Notes under the pieces: model-generated
The model's database searches: none
Told to the model about the DNA's origin: nothing
The model's input: only the letters and a program-made list of their open reading frames with translations
Program-made: the position numbers and the translations under genes
Assembly: GCF_000183545.2 (NCBI RefSeq)
Contig: NZ_JH976535.1
Coordinates: 2,047,837 to 2,111,836 of the forward strand
DNA: 64,000 nucleotides
Direction of reading: 5' to 3'
Source of the DNA: Thermaerobacter subterraneus DSM 13965
Lineage (GTDB): Bacteria; Bacillota; Sulfobacillia; Thermaerobacterales; Thermaerobacteraceae
Shown: one piece after another, positions 52,721-60,951 of the stretch
How positions within the stretch are numbered: the stretch's first letter is position 1
How the letters are laid out: each line of letters begins with the position of its first letter

Positions 52721-53746
52721 TCAGGGTGGCGGCGCAAAGCCGTGTTCGTCCAGGATGGCCCACACCTCGGGCCCCAGGAGGAAGTCCGCGAAGACCCGGG
52801 CCGCTTGGGGCTGGGGGGCGCTGCGCGGGATGACCAGGGGGTAGACGATGGGATCGTGGCTGCCGGGCGGTGCTTCGGCGACCACCCGCACCCCCGGGGC
52901 CGTGGCGGCGTCCGTCGCGTAGACGATCCCCGCGTCGGCGGCTCCGGCGGCCACATGGTGCAGCACCTGGCGCACGTCCTGATCCAGGACCAGCCGGGAG
53001 GCCACCGCCGGCCAGAGCCCCAGGTGTTCCAGCACCTGCCGGCCGTACTGCCCCGCCGGCACGTGGGCCGGGTCGCCCAGCGCCACCCGGCGGACCTGGT
53101 CTCCCGCCAGGTCCGCCCAGCTGCGGACCCGTGTCCCGGGCCCGGCCGGTCCCGGGCCCGCGGGGGCCACCAGCACCAGCCGGTTGCCCGCCAGCACCCG
53201 CACGTCGCCGGGTGCCGCCAGGCCGGCCCGGATCAGGCGGTCCACCGGCGGGCGCCCCGCCGCCACCAGGAGGTCAACCGGCGCCCCGGCCTCCACCTGG
53301 GCCGCCAGCGCCCCCGACGAGCCGAAGTGGAATCGCACCCGGATCCCGGGACGAACCCGGCCGAAAGCGGCGGCCGCTTCCTCCATGACCTCCTGGAGCG
53401 AGGCCGCCGCCGCCACCAGGATCTCCGTGCCGCCCGGCGGGCCTTCCCCCGGACCGGCGGGTGGCCCGGGCGGCCCACCTTGCGGGCTGGCATGGGAGCC
53501 GGCCGGTTCCTCCCGGGAGGATGCCGGCACCAGAGCGCCGGCTCCGGGCCCCCCATGCCCGTCCCGGGGTAGCCCTTCCCTGCCGCAGCCGCCCAGCCCC
53601 ACCAACACCAGCACAAGGACCAGGCCGGCAAGGATGCGGGCAGCCCGGCTCGCCCCCCACCGCCGGCGGCGGCGTCCGGCGTGCCGTGGGAGAAGCGGGC
53701 CCGCTGGGCGGCAAGTTCCCGGAGCGGCATCCTCCATGGCCTGCAC
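52721..53746 (-). CDS. modA: Molybdate/tungstate-binding protein
   Basis: A 341-residue lipoprotein: membrane segment LAGLVLVLVLVGLGGCG with a lipobox (GLGGC), a Pro/Gly-rich linker of about 55 residues, then ILVAAAASLQEVMEEAAAAF, FGSSGALAAQVEAGAPVDLL and IVYATDAATA, all typical of ModA. It captures molybdate or, in a thermophile, perhaps tungstate. GTG 53746 lies four bases after GGAGG, slightly close; ATG 53737 is an alternative. It heads the mod unit. Confidence 0.9.
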   Translation of the reverse strand: MQAMEDAAPGTCRPAGPLLPRHAGRRRRRWGASRAARILAGLVLVLVLVGLGGCGREGLPRDGHGGPGAGALVPASSREEPAGSHASPQGGPPGPPAGPGEGPPGGTEILVAAAASLQEVMEEAAAAFGRVRPGIRVRFHFGSSGALAAQVEAGAPVDLLVAAGRPPVDRLIRAGLAAPGDVRVLAGNRLVLVAPAGPGPAGPGTRVRSWADLAGDQVRRVALGDPAHVPAGQYGRQVLEHLGLWPAVASRLVLDQDVRQVLHHVAAGAADAGIVYATDAATAPGVRVVAEAPPGSHDPIVYPLVIPRSAPQPQAARVFADFLLGPEVWAILDEHGFAPPP

Positions 53747-53924
53747 GGCTCCTCCCGCCCCGGCGCCCCGCCCCCGGACCTGGGGATGGCCCCCGGAGCT
53801 GCGGGTTGACCTGCCAGGGGGGTGGGGTGCTGGGGCTTGCGGATTGGGGATCGTAGTTCCCCGCGGCGGACGCAATTCCTGTTGGCTAATCGGCTAGTTT
53901 ACATTGCCTCGCTCCACCCCGCCG

Positions 53925-53982
53925 GTGCCCCTGGCCCATGGGACCCGTGCCCCTGGCCCATGGGACCCGCGCCCCTGGCCCG
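53925..53982. repeat. 22-nt tandem repeat, about 2.6 copies
   Basis: Exact copies lie at 53925-53946 and 53947-53968 and a diverged partial one at 53969-53982. Each unit begins GTGCCCCTGGCCCATGGGAC, ends CC and holds a near-palindrome GGCCCATGGGACC. It lies upstream of modA on its leader side. Confidence 0.8.
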
Positions 53983-54197
53983 TACAGCGGGCCAGCCCGC
54001 GGACCCGTCCTTCGGGCCGGCCCCTCCTGGGCGGGGTGCCCCGAGAAGGGGGAGCCTCGGGCCGGCGGCCTCTGGCGCCGGCCTCGGGCCAACTGCCGGC
54101 CACTACCTGGGGCCGGCGGCCTCGACCCGCTGTCTCCGGCGGCGCGACCCAAGTCCCCGGGTGCCGGTGCCCCCGGCGAGCCGGCAAGATGCCGGAC

Positions 54198-54230
54198 AAA
54201 AAAGTGCAGCGGCCCCGGCAGCCGCTGCAC
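54198..54230 (-). terminator. Intrinsic terminator of the glpX-GAF-pfpI unit
   Basis: A perfect 10-bp stem (arms 54204-54213 and 54221-54230, seven-base loop) is followed on the minus strand by six T (54203-54198). It lies about 100 bases after the pfpI stop. Confidence 0.9.
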
Positions 54231-54328
54231 CCTGTCCTTTCCCTGCGCCGTCCCCCGGTCCATGCGCCGTCTCCCGGCTTCACCACAGCCGGGCCGCCCG
54301 GGCCCCGCCGCGGCCGGGCGGCCCGGGC

Positions 54329-54847
54329 TCACCCCTCGCCCAGCTTGGCCAGGATCGCCTTCATGTAGGCCGGCAGGTCGTCGGGCGTCCGCGAGGTCAC
54401 CAGGTTCCCGTCCACCACCACGGGCTCGTCGACCCACTCGCAGCCGGCGTTGCGCATGTCGTCGCGAATGGCCCGGACGCTGGTGGCCCGCCGGCCGCGC
54501 AGGACGTCGGCCGAGACCAGCATCCAGCCGGCATGGCAGATGGCCGCCACCAGCTTGCCCTGATCGTGGATCTCCCGGACGAACCGGACCATCCGCTCGT
54601 CCCGCCGCATCTTGTCCGGCGCGTAACCGCCGGGGATCACCACACCATCGTAGTCTTCCGGCCGGACCTCGCCGATGGACTTCACCGCCTTGGCCGGGTA
54701 GTGGTGCTTGCTGGTGTACGCCCGCTCCCGCTCGCTGCCGATGAGCTCGACCTGGTGGCCCGCCTCCAGCAGGCGGTAGTAGGGATACCAGAGCTCCAGG
54801 TCCTCGTACATGTCATCGACCAGGATGGCGATGCGCCTTGCCGCCAT
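54329..54847 (-). CDS. PfpI/DJ-1 family glutamine-amidotransferase-like protein
   Basis: A 172-residue DJ-1/PfpI fold. The nucleophile-elbow cysteine is in AAICHAGWML, and the conserved acidic residue is in VDDMYEDLELWYP. RDDMRNAGCEWVDEPVVVDG and TSRTPDDLPAY are typical of the PfpI branch, reported as proteases or deglycases. ATG 54847 follows GGGGAGGTGG. It lies 26 bases after the GAF gene and ends at the terminator, so it is the last gene of a short operon with glpX. Confidence 0.92.
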   Translation of the reverse strand: MAARRIAILVDDMYEDLELWYPYYRLLEAGHQVELIGSERERAYTSKHHYPAKAVKSIGEVRPEDYDGVVIPGGYAPDKMRRDERMVRFVREIHDQGKLVAAICHAGWMLVSADVLRGRRATSVRAIRDDMRNAGCEWVDEPVVVDGNLVTSRTPDDLPAYMKAILAKLGEG

Positions 54848-54873
54848 GGGTGCCACCTCCCCTTTCGTGCATC

Positions 54874-55431
54874 TCAGCGGCTGCCACCCGCCAGGGCTGC
54901 CTGGACCGCCCCGTCGCCCGCCGCCACCTCGGCCAGGACGGCGCAGACCGCCTGCAGGAAGTCCTCGTCCTCCGGCCCGAAGGCGGCCAGCCGGTCGCTG
55001 TCGATGTCGATCTCGCCGTACACCCGGCCCTGCCGGGCGATGGGGACCACGATCTCCGACCGGCAGGAGAGGAAGCACTGCAGGTACCGCGGGTCCTGGC
55101 GCACGTCGGGGACGTTGGCCAGCTGGCCCGTGGAGGCGGCCCAGCCGCACAAGCCCGCGTTCAGGGGAATCTCCACGTGCTGGGTGGGCTGGGGGCCGTC
55201 CCAGGCCCAGAGCTTGAGCCGGTCCCCCTCCACCATGTAGATTCCCACCCACGAGTAGTGGGGGAACTCCCGGTACAGGTGGGTGCACACCGCCTGGGCC
55301 AGGTCACGGAAAGGCTGCCCCCGGCCGGCCTCCTCCCGCAGCCAGGCCAGGGTCCGGGCCCGCCGGGCCTCCAGATCCCCCGGGGCCTCTCCGGCTTGCC
55401 CGGCCCGTTCGTCCCGTTCCCGCTCCGCCAT
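54874..55431 (-). CDS. GAF domain protein, possibly free methionine-R-sulfoxide reductase-like
   Basis: A 185-residue single GAF domain: WVGIYMVEGDRLKLWAWDG, NAGLCGWAAST with Cys95, and CFLSCRSEIVVPI with Cys119 and Cys123, then VYGEIDIDSDRLAAFGPEDE. Cys95 and Cys119 align with two of the three cysteines of fRMsr enzymes (E. coli Cys94 and Cys118); the third position is His85 here. The enzyme role is therefore uncertain and a ligand-sensing role is possible. ATG 55431 follows GAGGTGA by six bases; glpX ends 11 bases upstream. Confidence 0.8.
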   Translation of the reverse strand: MAERERDERAGQAGEAPGDLEARRARTLAWLREEAGRGQPFRDLAQAVCTHLYREFPHYSWVGIYMVEGDRLKLWAWDGPQPTQHVEIPLNAGLCGWAASTGQLANVPDVRQDPRYLQCFLSCRSEIVVPIARQGRVYGEIDIDSDRLAAFGPEDEDFLQAVCAVLAEVAAGDGAVQAALAGGSR

Positions 55432-55442
55432 CGCCCATCACC

Positions 55443-56432
55443 TCATGCCCTGCCCGCCCCGGCGCCGCCCACCATCTCGCCGATGACGGGCTTGCGCTCC
55501 AGCCGGTGCCACGCCTCGACGAACCGCACCGTGCCCGTGCGGTAGCGCATGGCCACCGAGTGGGTGTAGGCGCCGCGGCTGGTGAACTGAACGCCGCGCA
55601 GCATCTCCCCGCTGGTGATGCCCGTGGCGGCGAAGATCACGTCCTCGCCCCGCACCAGATCCTCGATGCGCAGCACCCGGGCCTGGTCGATGCCCATGGC
55701 CTGCATCCGCCGCCGGTCCTCGTCGTCCTCGGGCCAGAGCCGGCCTTGCAGCTCGCCGCCCAGGCAGTAAAGGGCCGCCGCCGCCAGGACGCCTTCGGGG
55801 GCGCCGCCGATGCCGACCATGAGATCGATGCCCGTCCCCTCCAGGGCCGTGGCGATGGCGGCCGAGACGTCGCCGTCGGAGATCAGCCGGATGCGGGCAC
55901 CCGCCCGCCGGATGCGGGCCACCAGGTCCGCATGGCGCGGCCGGTCCAGCAGGATCACCGTCACGTCTTCGACCCGCTTGCCCAGGGCCCGGGCCACGGC
56001 CTGGAGATTGTCCTCGATGGGCCGCTCGATGTCGATGGAGCCCGCCGCCGCCGGGCCGACGGCGATCTTCTCCATGTACATGTCGGGGGCGTGGAGCAGG
56101 CAGCCCCGGGGCGCCACGGCCAGGACCGCAATGGCCCCCGGCAGACCCTTGGCCACCAGGTTGGTCCCTTCCAGGGGGTCGACGGCCACGTCGACCTCGG
56201 GCCCCCGGCCGCTGCCCACCTGCTCGCCGATGTAGAGCATGGGCGCCTCGTCCATCTCCCCCTCGCCGATGACCACCGTCCCGCGGATGTCCACGGTGTC
56301 GAACACCGCCCGCATGGCGTCCACCGCGGCGCCGTCGGCGGCCTTCTTGTCCCCCCGCCCCATCCAGCGGGCGGCGGCCAGGGCGGCCGCCTCGGTCACC
56401 CGCACCAGTTCCAGCGTCAGTTCCCGTTCCAT
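55443..56432 (-). CDS. glpX: Class II fructose-1,6-bisphosphatase
   Basis: A 329-residue GlpX. The N-terminal [20 protein letters not shown], metal-binding [27 protein letters not shown] and [10 protein letters not shown] are all present. It makes fructose-6-phosphate in gluconeogenesis, which fits the aldolase gene upstream. ATG 56432 follows GGAGG by eight bases; the open frame upstream is not protein-like. It is separated by about 145 bases from fba. Confidence 0.96.
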   Translation of the reverse strand: MERELTLELVRVTEAAALAAARWMGRGDKKAADGAAVDAMRAVFDTVDIRGTVVIGEGEMDEAPMLYIGEQVGSGRGPEVDVAVDPLEGTNLVAKGLPGAIAVLAVAPRGCLLHAPDMYMEKIAVGPAAAGSIDIERPIEDNLQAVARALGKRVEDVTVILLDRPRHADLVARIRRAGARIRLISDGDVSAAIATALEGTGIDLMVGIGGAPEGVLAAAALYCLGGELQGRLWPEDDEDRRRMQAMGIDQARVLRIEDLVRGEDVIFAATGITSGEMLRGVQFTSRGAYTHSVAMRYRTGTVRFVEAWHRLERKPVIGEMVGGAGAGRA

Positions 56433-56577
56433 CCCGGCTGCCTCCCCTCCCCCGCGGCCGCCACCCCCCGGCCGGACGAACCGGCCCGGGCGGCCTCCGG
56501 GCTCCCGGGCCGCATCCCGCGTCGGGATCAGGCGGTCCAAGGGGCCCTGCTCTCCTCGCCCCTGGCCCGGACGGCGC

Positions 56578-57435
56578 TCACGCCTTGCCCGAGGAGCCGA
56601 AGAGCCGCATCTTCTCCTTGACCTTTTCCTTCATGGCCTCCCGGGCGGGGCCCAGGATCTTGCGCGGGTCGATCTCCTGGGGCTTCTCCGCCATGATCTC
56701 CCGCGCCCGGCCGACGAAGGCGGCCCGCAGCTCGGTGTCGATGTTGATCTTCCGGACCCCCAGGGGAATGGCCCGCCGGATGTGCTCCTCCGGGATCCCG
56801 CTGCCGCCGTGCAGCACCAGCGGCAGGTCCGGCATCAGCTGGTGGATGCGGGCCAGGCGGTCGAAGTCCAGCTTGGGCTCGCCCTTGTAGAAGCCGTGCT
56901 TGGTGCCGATGGCCACCGCCAGGTAGTCGACCCCGGTGCGCTGGACGAAATCGGGCACCACCTCGGGGTCGGTCAGCACCACGTCCCAGTCCTCGACGCG
57001 GATCTCTTCTTCCACCCCGCCGATCTTGCCCAGCTCGCCTTCCACGGAGACGCCCACGGCGTGGGCGGCCTCCACGGCCTTGGCCGTCAGCCGCACGTTC
57101 TCCTCATAGGGCAGGTGGGATCCGTCGAACATCACCGAGGTGAATCCGTAGCGCAGGCACTCCATCACCTGCTCGAAGCTGGGGCCGTGGTCCAGGTGCA
57201 GGCAGATGGGCACCCGGGCCTCTTCCGCCGCCGCCGTCACCAGGGCGCGGATGTAGCGGATGCCCGCGTACTTGATGGCGCCCTGGCTGGCCTGCAGGAT
57301 CACGGGCGACCGCTCCTCCTCGGCGGCGGCAATGATGGCCTGGATGATCTCCATGTTGTTGACGTTGAAGGCGCCCACGGCGTAGTCCCGCTTGCGGGCG
57401 TCTTCCAGGAGCTCGATGCCGGTGACCAGCGGCAT
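56578..57435 (-). CDS. fba: Class II fructose-bisphosphate aldolase
   Basis: A 285-residue zinc aldolase: [17 protein letters not shown] at the N-terminus, zinc ligands in HLDHG and [16 protein letters not shown] and the phosphate loop LHGGSGIP, ending with the usual basic helix. It cleaves fructose-1,6-bisphosphate, or a related sugar such as tagatose bisphosphate. ATG 57435 follows GAGGTGA by eight bases. A TGCTATCGT extended -10-like sequence near 57475-57483 may be its promoter. Confidence 0.94.
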   Translation of the reverse strand: MPLVTGIELLEDARKRDYAVGAFNVNNMEIIQAIIAAAEEERSPVILQASQGAIKYAGIRYIRALVTAAAEEARVPICLHLDHGPSFEQVMECLRYGFTSVMFDGSHLPYEENVRLTAKAVEAAHAVGVSVEGELGKIGGVEEEIRVEDWDVVLTDPEVVPDFVQRTGVDYLAVAIGTKHGFYKGEPKLDFDRLARIHQLMPDLPLVLHGGSGIPEEHIRRAIPLGVRKINIDTELRAAFVGRAREIMAEKPQEIDPRKILGPAREAMKEKVKEKMRLFGSSGKA

Positions 57436-57513
57436 GTCGAGAATCACCTCGCGCGAGGGTAGTCCACACCGCTCCCACGATAGCAAGAAACTTCCGTCCG
57501 GGGAAAGCGGACC

Positions 57514-57912
57514 TCAGGCCTGCAGCGGCCGGGAGAGCCCGCTGTGGCCCGGCCGCACGGCTCGGAACCACAGCGCCTCCCCGGTGGCCAAGAGCACCCG
57601 CACCCCGCCGGTGGCGTGCTCCCGCCGCACCTGCTGGATGTGGTGGAGCAGGAGCACCAGCTCCCCGGCCGCCCCCTCGAAGCCCAGACCCGGCCCGGCC
57701 GCATCCCAGACCAGCTCCCGGGCCTCCGAGGCCACGTCGGCAATCACCGCGTGCCCGCCCCCGAACTCGATCCAGACGTCCAGGGTGGCCCCCGCGTCGA
57801 CGGCATCCAGCAGGTCCAGCAGGGGGCCCAGGCGACCGGCGATGCCGGCCAGGGCCGGGTCCGCCGCAGCCACCCGTTCCAATGCCTGGGCCAGGCGCTG
57901 CCGGCTGCTCAC
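57514..57912 (-). CDS. Hypothetical protein
   Basis: A 132-residue protein with no family I recognise. It is rich in Ala, Leu and Val, with a helical N-terminal third and a beta-rich middle (TLDVWIEFGGGHAVIADV, then VRVLLATGEALWFRAV), no signal peptide and no membrane helix. GTG 57912 overlaps the thioesterase stop as GTGA, so the two are probably co-translated. It lies upstream of fba in the same direction. Confidence 0.65.
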   Translation of the reverse strand: MSSRQRLAQALERVAAADPALAGIAGRLGPLLDLLDAVDAGATLDVWIEFGGGHAVIADVASEARELVWDAAGPGLGFEGAAGELVLLLHHIQQVRREHATGGVRVLLATGEALWFRAVRPGHSGLSRPLQA

Positions 57913-58379
57913 CGGCCGCCGTCCCCCCCGCCCGGCCTGCCGGCTTCCACCGGCACCTCGAGCTGCAAGCCCTCCAGCTGGGCCCAGATCTTAGGCCGGG
58001 CCTTGCGCAGGTTGATGGGCCGGCCCCGGGTGTCGATGAAGGCGTGGCGGGTCTCGCCTTCGGCGACCACCTGGGCGCTGCCGGCCGCCCGCAGCCGGTA
58101 GGCAAAGTCCATGCGGGTGGGCGTCAGGCGCACCAGCTCCACGTCCAGCTCCAGCTCGTCGTCGTAATCCACCGGGCGCAGGTAGCGGCAGGTCGCCTCC
58201 AGGACCGGGAGGAACACCCCCTCGTCCTCCAGGCGGCGGTACGAGAGGCCCAGGCGGCGGATCAGCTCGGTGCGACCGTCGGTAAACCAGTCGAAGTAGC
58301 GCGCGTAGTACGCCCGGCCCATGCGGTCCGTCTCACCGTAGCGTACCCGCAGGCGCAGGGTCCAGCGGGCCAAGACCAT
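57909..58379 (-). CDS. YbgC/FadM-type acyl-CoA thioesterase
   Basis: A 154-156 residue hotdog protein: VRYGETDRMGRAYYARYFDW carries the catalytic Asp region of the 4HBT/YbgC family, followed by LEATCRYLRPVDYDDELEL. The start is ambiguous: ATG 58379 lies only two bases after AGGAGG, while TTG 58373 has eight-base spacing and may be the real one. It is coupled to the hypothetical gene downstream by a 4-nt overlap. Confidence 0.9.
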   Translation of the reverse strand: MVLARWTLRLRVRYGETDRMGRAYYARYFDWFTDGRTELIRRLGLSYRRLEDEGVFLPVLEATCRYLRPVDYDDELELDVELVRLTPTRMDFAYRLRAAGSAQVVAEGETRHAFIDTRGRPINLRKARPKIWAQLEGLQLEVPVEAGRPGGGDGGR

Positions 58380-58440
58380 CGCCTCCTACACGTCCACCAT
58401 ATCACCTGGCCGGGGCGGGCCACCCTGAGGCAGCCCGCCG

Positions 58441-58494
58441 TGCCTTGACAGGCCACCTCACCTTGTCAGGCCGGCTTGCCTTGACGGGCCACCC
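58441..58494. repeat. 18-nt tandem repeat, three copies
   Basis: TGCCTTGACAGGCCACCT, CACCTTGTCAGGCCGGCT and TGCCTTGACGGGCCACCC follow each other with an exact 18-bp period. They lie in the 205-bp gap between the ABC exporter stop and the thioesterase start. No coding function is evident. Confidence 0.75.
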
Positions 58495-58584
58495 TGACCC
58501 ATGACGGCTGGGTCGCGGGCAAGGTCGCCCCCGAGACGGGGTGGACCCACGAGACCATCCGGGCACAGATGGACGGATCCCCGG

Positions 58585-60843
58585 CTAGTCTCCCGTGCCT
58601 GTCCCGCCGGCCGGAAGGCCCGGCCGCGGCCGGCCGGGGCCGCGAGGACTGAAGAAGGTGCGGTACAGGCGGGCGTAGAGGCCGCCGCGGGCGATGAGCT
58701 GGGCGTGGGTCCCCGCCTCCACCACCCGGCCGCCGTCCAGCACCACGACGCGGTCGGCCCGCAGGGCGGTGGAGAGCCGGTGGGCCACCACGATGCTGGT
58801 ACAGCCGCCGGCCGCCAGCAGGTCCAGGGCCTGGTGGATCCGTTCCTCCGACTCGGCATCCTGGAAGGAGGTCGCCTCGTCCAGCAGCAGGAGCCGCGGC
58901 CGGCGCAACAGGGCCCGGGCGATGGCGATCCGCTGCCGCTGGCCCCCGGAAAGCCGCACGCCCCGCTCCCCCACCGGGGTGTCATAGCCCTGGGGCAGGG
59001 CGGCGATGAAGCCCGCCGCGTTGGCCAGCTCGGCGGCCCGCTGGATGGCGGCGCGGCTGGCGCCGGGGCAGCCGTAAGCGATGTTGTCCGCCACCGTGCC
59101 GGAAAAGAGCACCGGGTCCTGCATCACCCAGGCCACCTGGCGGCGGAGTTCCGCCAGGTCGAACCGGCGCACGTCCTGCCCGTCCAGCAACACGACCCCC
59201 TGTTCGGGGTCGTAGAACCGGGGTATCAGGTGCAGCAGGGTCGTCTTTCCTGCACCCGAAGGCCCGACCAGGGCGATGCGCTCGCCGGGTTCGACCCGCA
59301 GGTTCACACCCCGCAGCACCGGCGGGTCGCCGGGCCGGTAGCGGAACCAGACTCCGGCCAGCTCCAGGGCCGCCCCCGCGGGCGACGGCCGGCCGGGCCG
59401 CCCCGCTGCCCCGGGCCGTGGCAGGGCCTCCGCCCCAGCGGCGGCGCCAGCGGCCCCGGCGCCGCCGCCACCCCCGGGCGCCCCAGGTCCTCCGGGAGGC
59501 CGCTGCGCTCCCTGAGGCAGCGCGGGGCCTCCCGCGGGACGCGACGGGCCGGCTCCGGCGATCGCCGGCACGGCTACGGCCCCCCGGCCATCCTGGCCGG
59601 CGCCCGCCCGGACCTCGCCGCCCGCCTCCGGCGGGAGCAGGCGGTCCGGGCGGTCCGGTCCGCCGCCGGCCGCTGCTTCCCGGTTGCCGCCGGCAGGCGG
59701 TACCCCCTCGGCGGGCAGCTGCAGGATCTCCTGGACCCGCTCCATGGCCGCCAGGCCCTCCTGCAGGATCAGGTGGAAGTTGACCAGGCTCCTGACGGGT
59801 GCCAGCATCATCCGCAGGTAGAGCACCAGGGCCGCCAGGGTGCCCGGGCTCAGCCGGCCCGCGATGGCCAGGTAACCGCCGGCGAAGAACAGCAGCAGCA
59901 GGCCCAGGTTGCCCATCAGGTCGGCACCGCTCTCCATCCGCCCGATGAACCGGCGCCGCGCCATGTTGAGGGCACGGTAACGCTGGCTGGCCGCCGCCAG
60001 CCGCCCGGCCTCGCGGGTTTCACCGCCAAACGCCTTGACCGTGGCGATGGCGCCCACCGCCTCGGTGGCCGCGGCCCCGATGCGGCCCGCCTGGGCCTGG
60101 ATCTCCCGGCTGAGGCTGCGGATCCGCACGGTCTGCAGGTAGAACCAGGCTCCCGCCAGGGGCAGCAGAAGGACCAGCCCCAGCCCCAGGGCCGGCTGCA
60201 GGGCCACCACCGTCGCCACCACCGCCAGCACGCCGCCGAACTCGCCGGCCAATCGGGCGAAGACGGCCTGGATGAACCTTTCCACCGCGCCGGTGTCGGT
60301 GGTCAGGCGGGCGACCACGGCCCCCTGCCGCTCCCGGTGGAAGAAGGCCAGGGGAAGGGACAGGATGTGGCGGTAAAGGCGCACCCGCAGCTCGTGCACC
60401 ACCCGCTGGGTCAGGTCGAAGGAGACGTAGACGGCGGCATAGTGCACGGCGGCCCGCGTCCCCACCAGGGCCAGGGCCACCAGCGCCCCCATGGCCAGGC
60501 GCCGCAGGTCGCCGGCGGGGATGGCCACGTCGAGAAGCCAGCGGAAGATCTGGGGGATGCCTAGATCGAGCCCGGACCGGGCCAGAAGGAGGGCGACGGC
60601 CAGCACGGCCTGGGTGCGGAAGGGACGCAGCAGCTGGCGATAGGCGGCCCAGGCACCGGCTCCCGGTTCCTTTCGGTCGGTGCCGGCGGTACCGGCGGTG
60701 CCAGAGGGCTCCGCGGCGCCGTCGCTCACCCCGGGCAGCCCGGTTCCCTGACCGGAGCGGGCCGCTCCGGAACCGGGAGTGGCACCGGCCGGGGAAGGGG
60801 CGGCACCGGACGAGGAAGAACGGCGGCGGTTCCAGCGGTTCAT
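58585..60843 (-). CDS. ABC exporter, fused membrane and ATPase domains (MsbA/LmrA-like half transporter)
   Basis: A 752-residue half transporter. Residues 1-65 are low-complexity; six membrane helices span about 75-370; a Gly/Pro/Ala-rich linker of about 120 residues follows; then the ATPase with Walker A GPSGAGKT, signature LSGGQRQRIAIARA and Walker B LLLLDEATSFQDAE. The D-loop reads SFQD where most transporters have SALD. The start is ATG 60843, nine bases after the -10 box TACAAT and with no Shine-Dalgarno. Substrate is unknown; lipid or drug export is typical. Confidence 0.93.
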   Translation of the reverse strand: MNRWNRRRSSSSGAAPSPAGATPGSGAARSGQGTGLPGVSDGAAEPSGTAGTAGTDRKEPGAGAWAAYRQLLRPFRTQAVLAVALLLARSGLDLGIPQIFRWLLDVAIPAGDLRRLAMGALVALALVGTRAAVHYAAVYVSFDLTQRVVHELRVRLYRHILSLPLAFFHRERQGAVVARLTTDTGAVERFIQAVFARLAGEFGGVLAVVATVVALQPALGLGLVLLLPLAGAWFYLQTVRIRSLSREIQAQAGRIGAAATEAVGAIATVKAFGGETREAGRLAAASQRYRALNMARRRFIGRMESGADLMGNLGLLLLFFAGGYLAIAGRLSPGTLAALVLYLRMMLAPVRSLVNFHLILQEGLAAMERVQEILQLPAEGVPPAGGNREAAAGGGPDRPDRLLPPEAGGEVRAGAGQDGRGAVAVPAIAGAGPSRPAGGPALPQGAQRPPGGPGAPGGGGGAGAAGAAAGAEALPRPGAAGRPGRPSPAGAALELAGVWFRYRPGDPPVLRGVNLRVEPGERIALVGPSGAGKTTLLHLIPRFYDPEQGVVLLDGQDVRRFDLAELRRQVAWVMQDPVLFSGTVADNIAYGCPGASRAAIQRAAELANAAGFIAALPQGYDTPVGERGVRLSGGQRQRIAIARALLRRPRLLLLDEATSFQDAESEERIHQALDLLAAGGCTSIVVAHRLSTALRADRVVVLDGGRVVEAGTHAQLIARGGLYARLYRTFFSPRGPGRPRPGLPAGGTGTGD

Positions 60844-60852
60844 GATGAGCCT

Positions 60853-60858
60853 ATTGTA
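60853..60858 (-). promoter_or_regulatory. -10 box of a probable leaderless promoter
   Basis: TACAAT on the minus strand ends nine bases before ATG 60843, the same sequence and spacing as at 208-213. A -35 box is not clear. The predicted leader is about three bases long. Confidence 0.55.
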
Positions 60859-60875
60859 ACGCGGCCCGGAAGCCC

Positions 60876-60897
60876 GGGGCGCATCGCCGGGCGCCCC
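60876..60897 (-). terminator. Possible terminator of the lipoprotein gene
   Basis: Arms GGGGCGC and GCGCCCC enclose an eight-base loop, 55 bases after the lipoprotein stop and just upstream of the exporter promoter. There is no T-run, so this is tentative. Confidence 0.35.
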
Positions 60898-60951
60898 GGC
60901 GGCGCCAGGCGCCGGGCGCCGGCACCGGCCCGGCCACCCTCCCGGGCGCCC

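Larger units (their letters stand above)
53747..54328. other. 582-bp gap between pfpI and modA
   Basis: It contains the pfpI terminator, a 22-nt tandem repeat and, near 53860-53915, an AT-richer stretch with TGTAAACT and TACGAT elements that may include the modA promoter. No -35/-10 pair with correct spacing is convincing. I see no gene; the open frames are GC-rich shadows. Confidence 0.5.
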
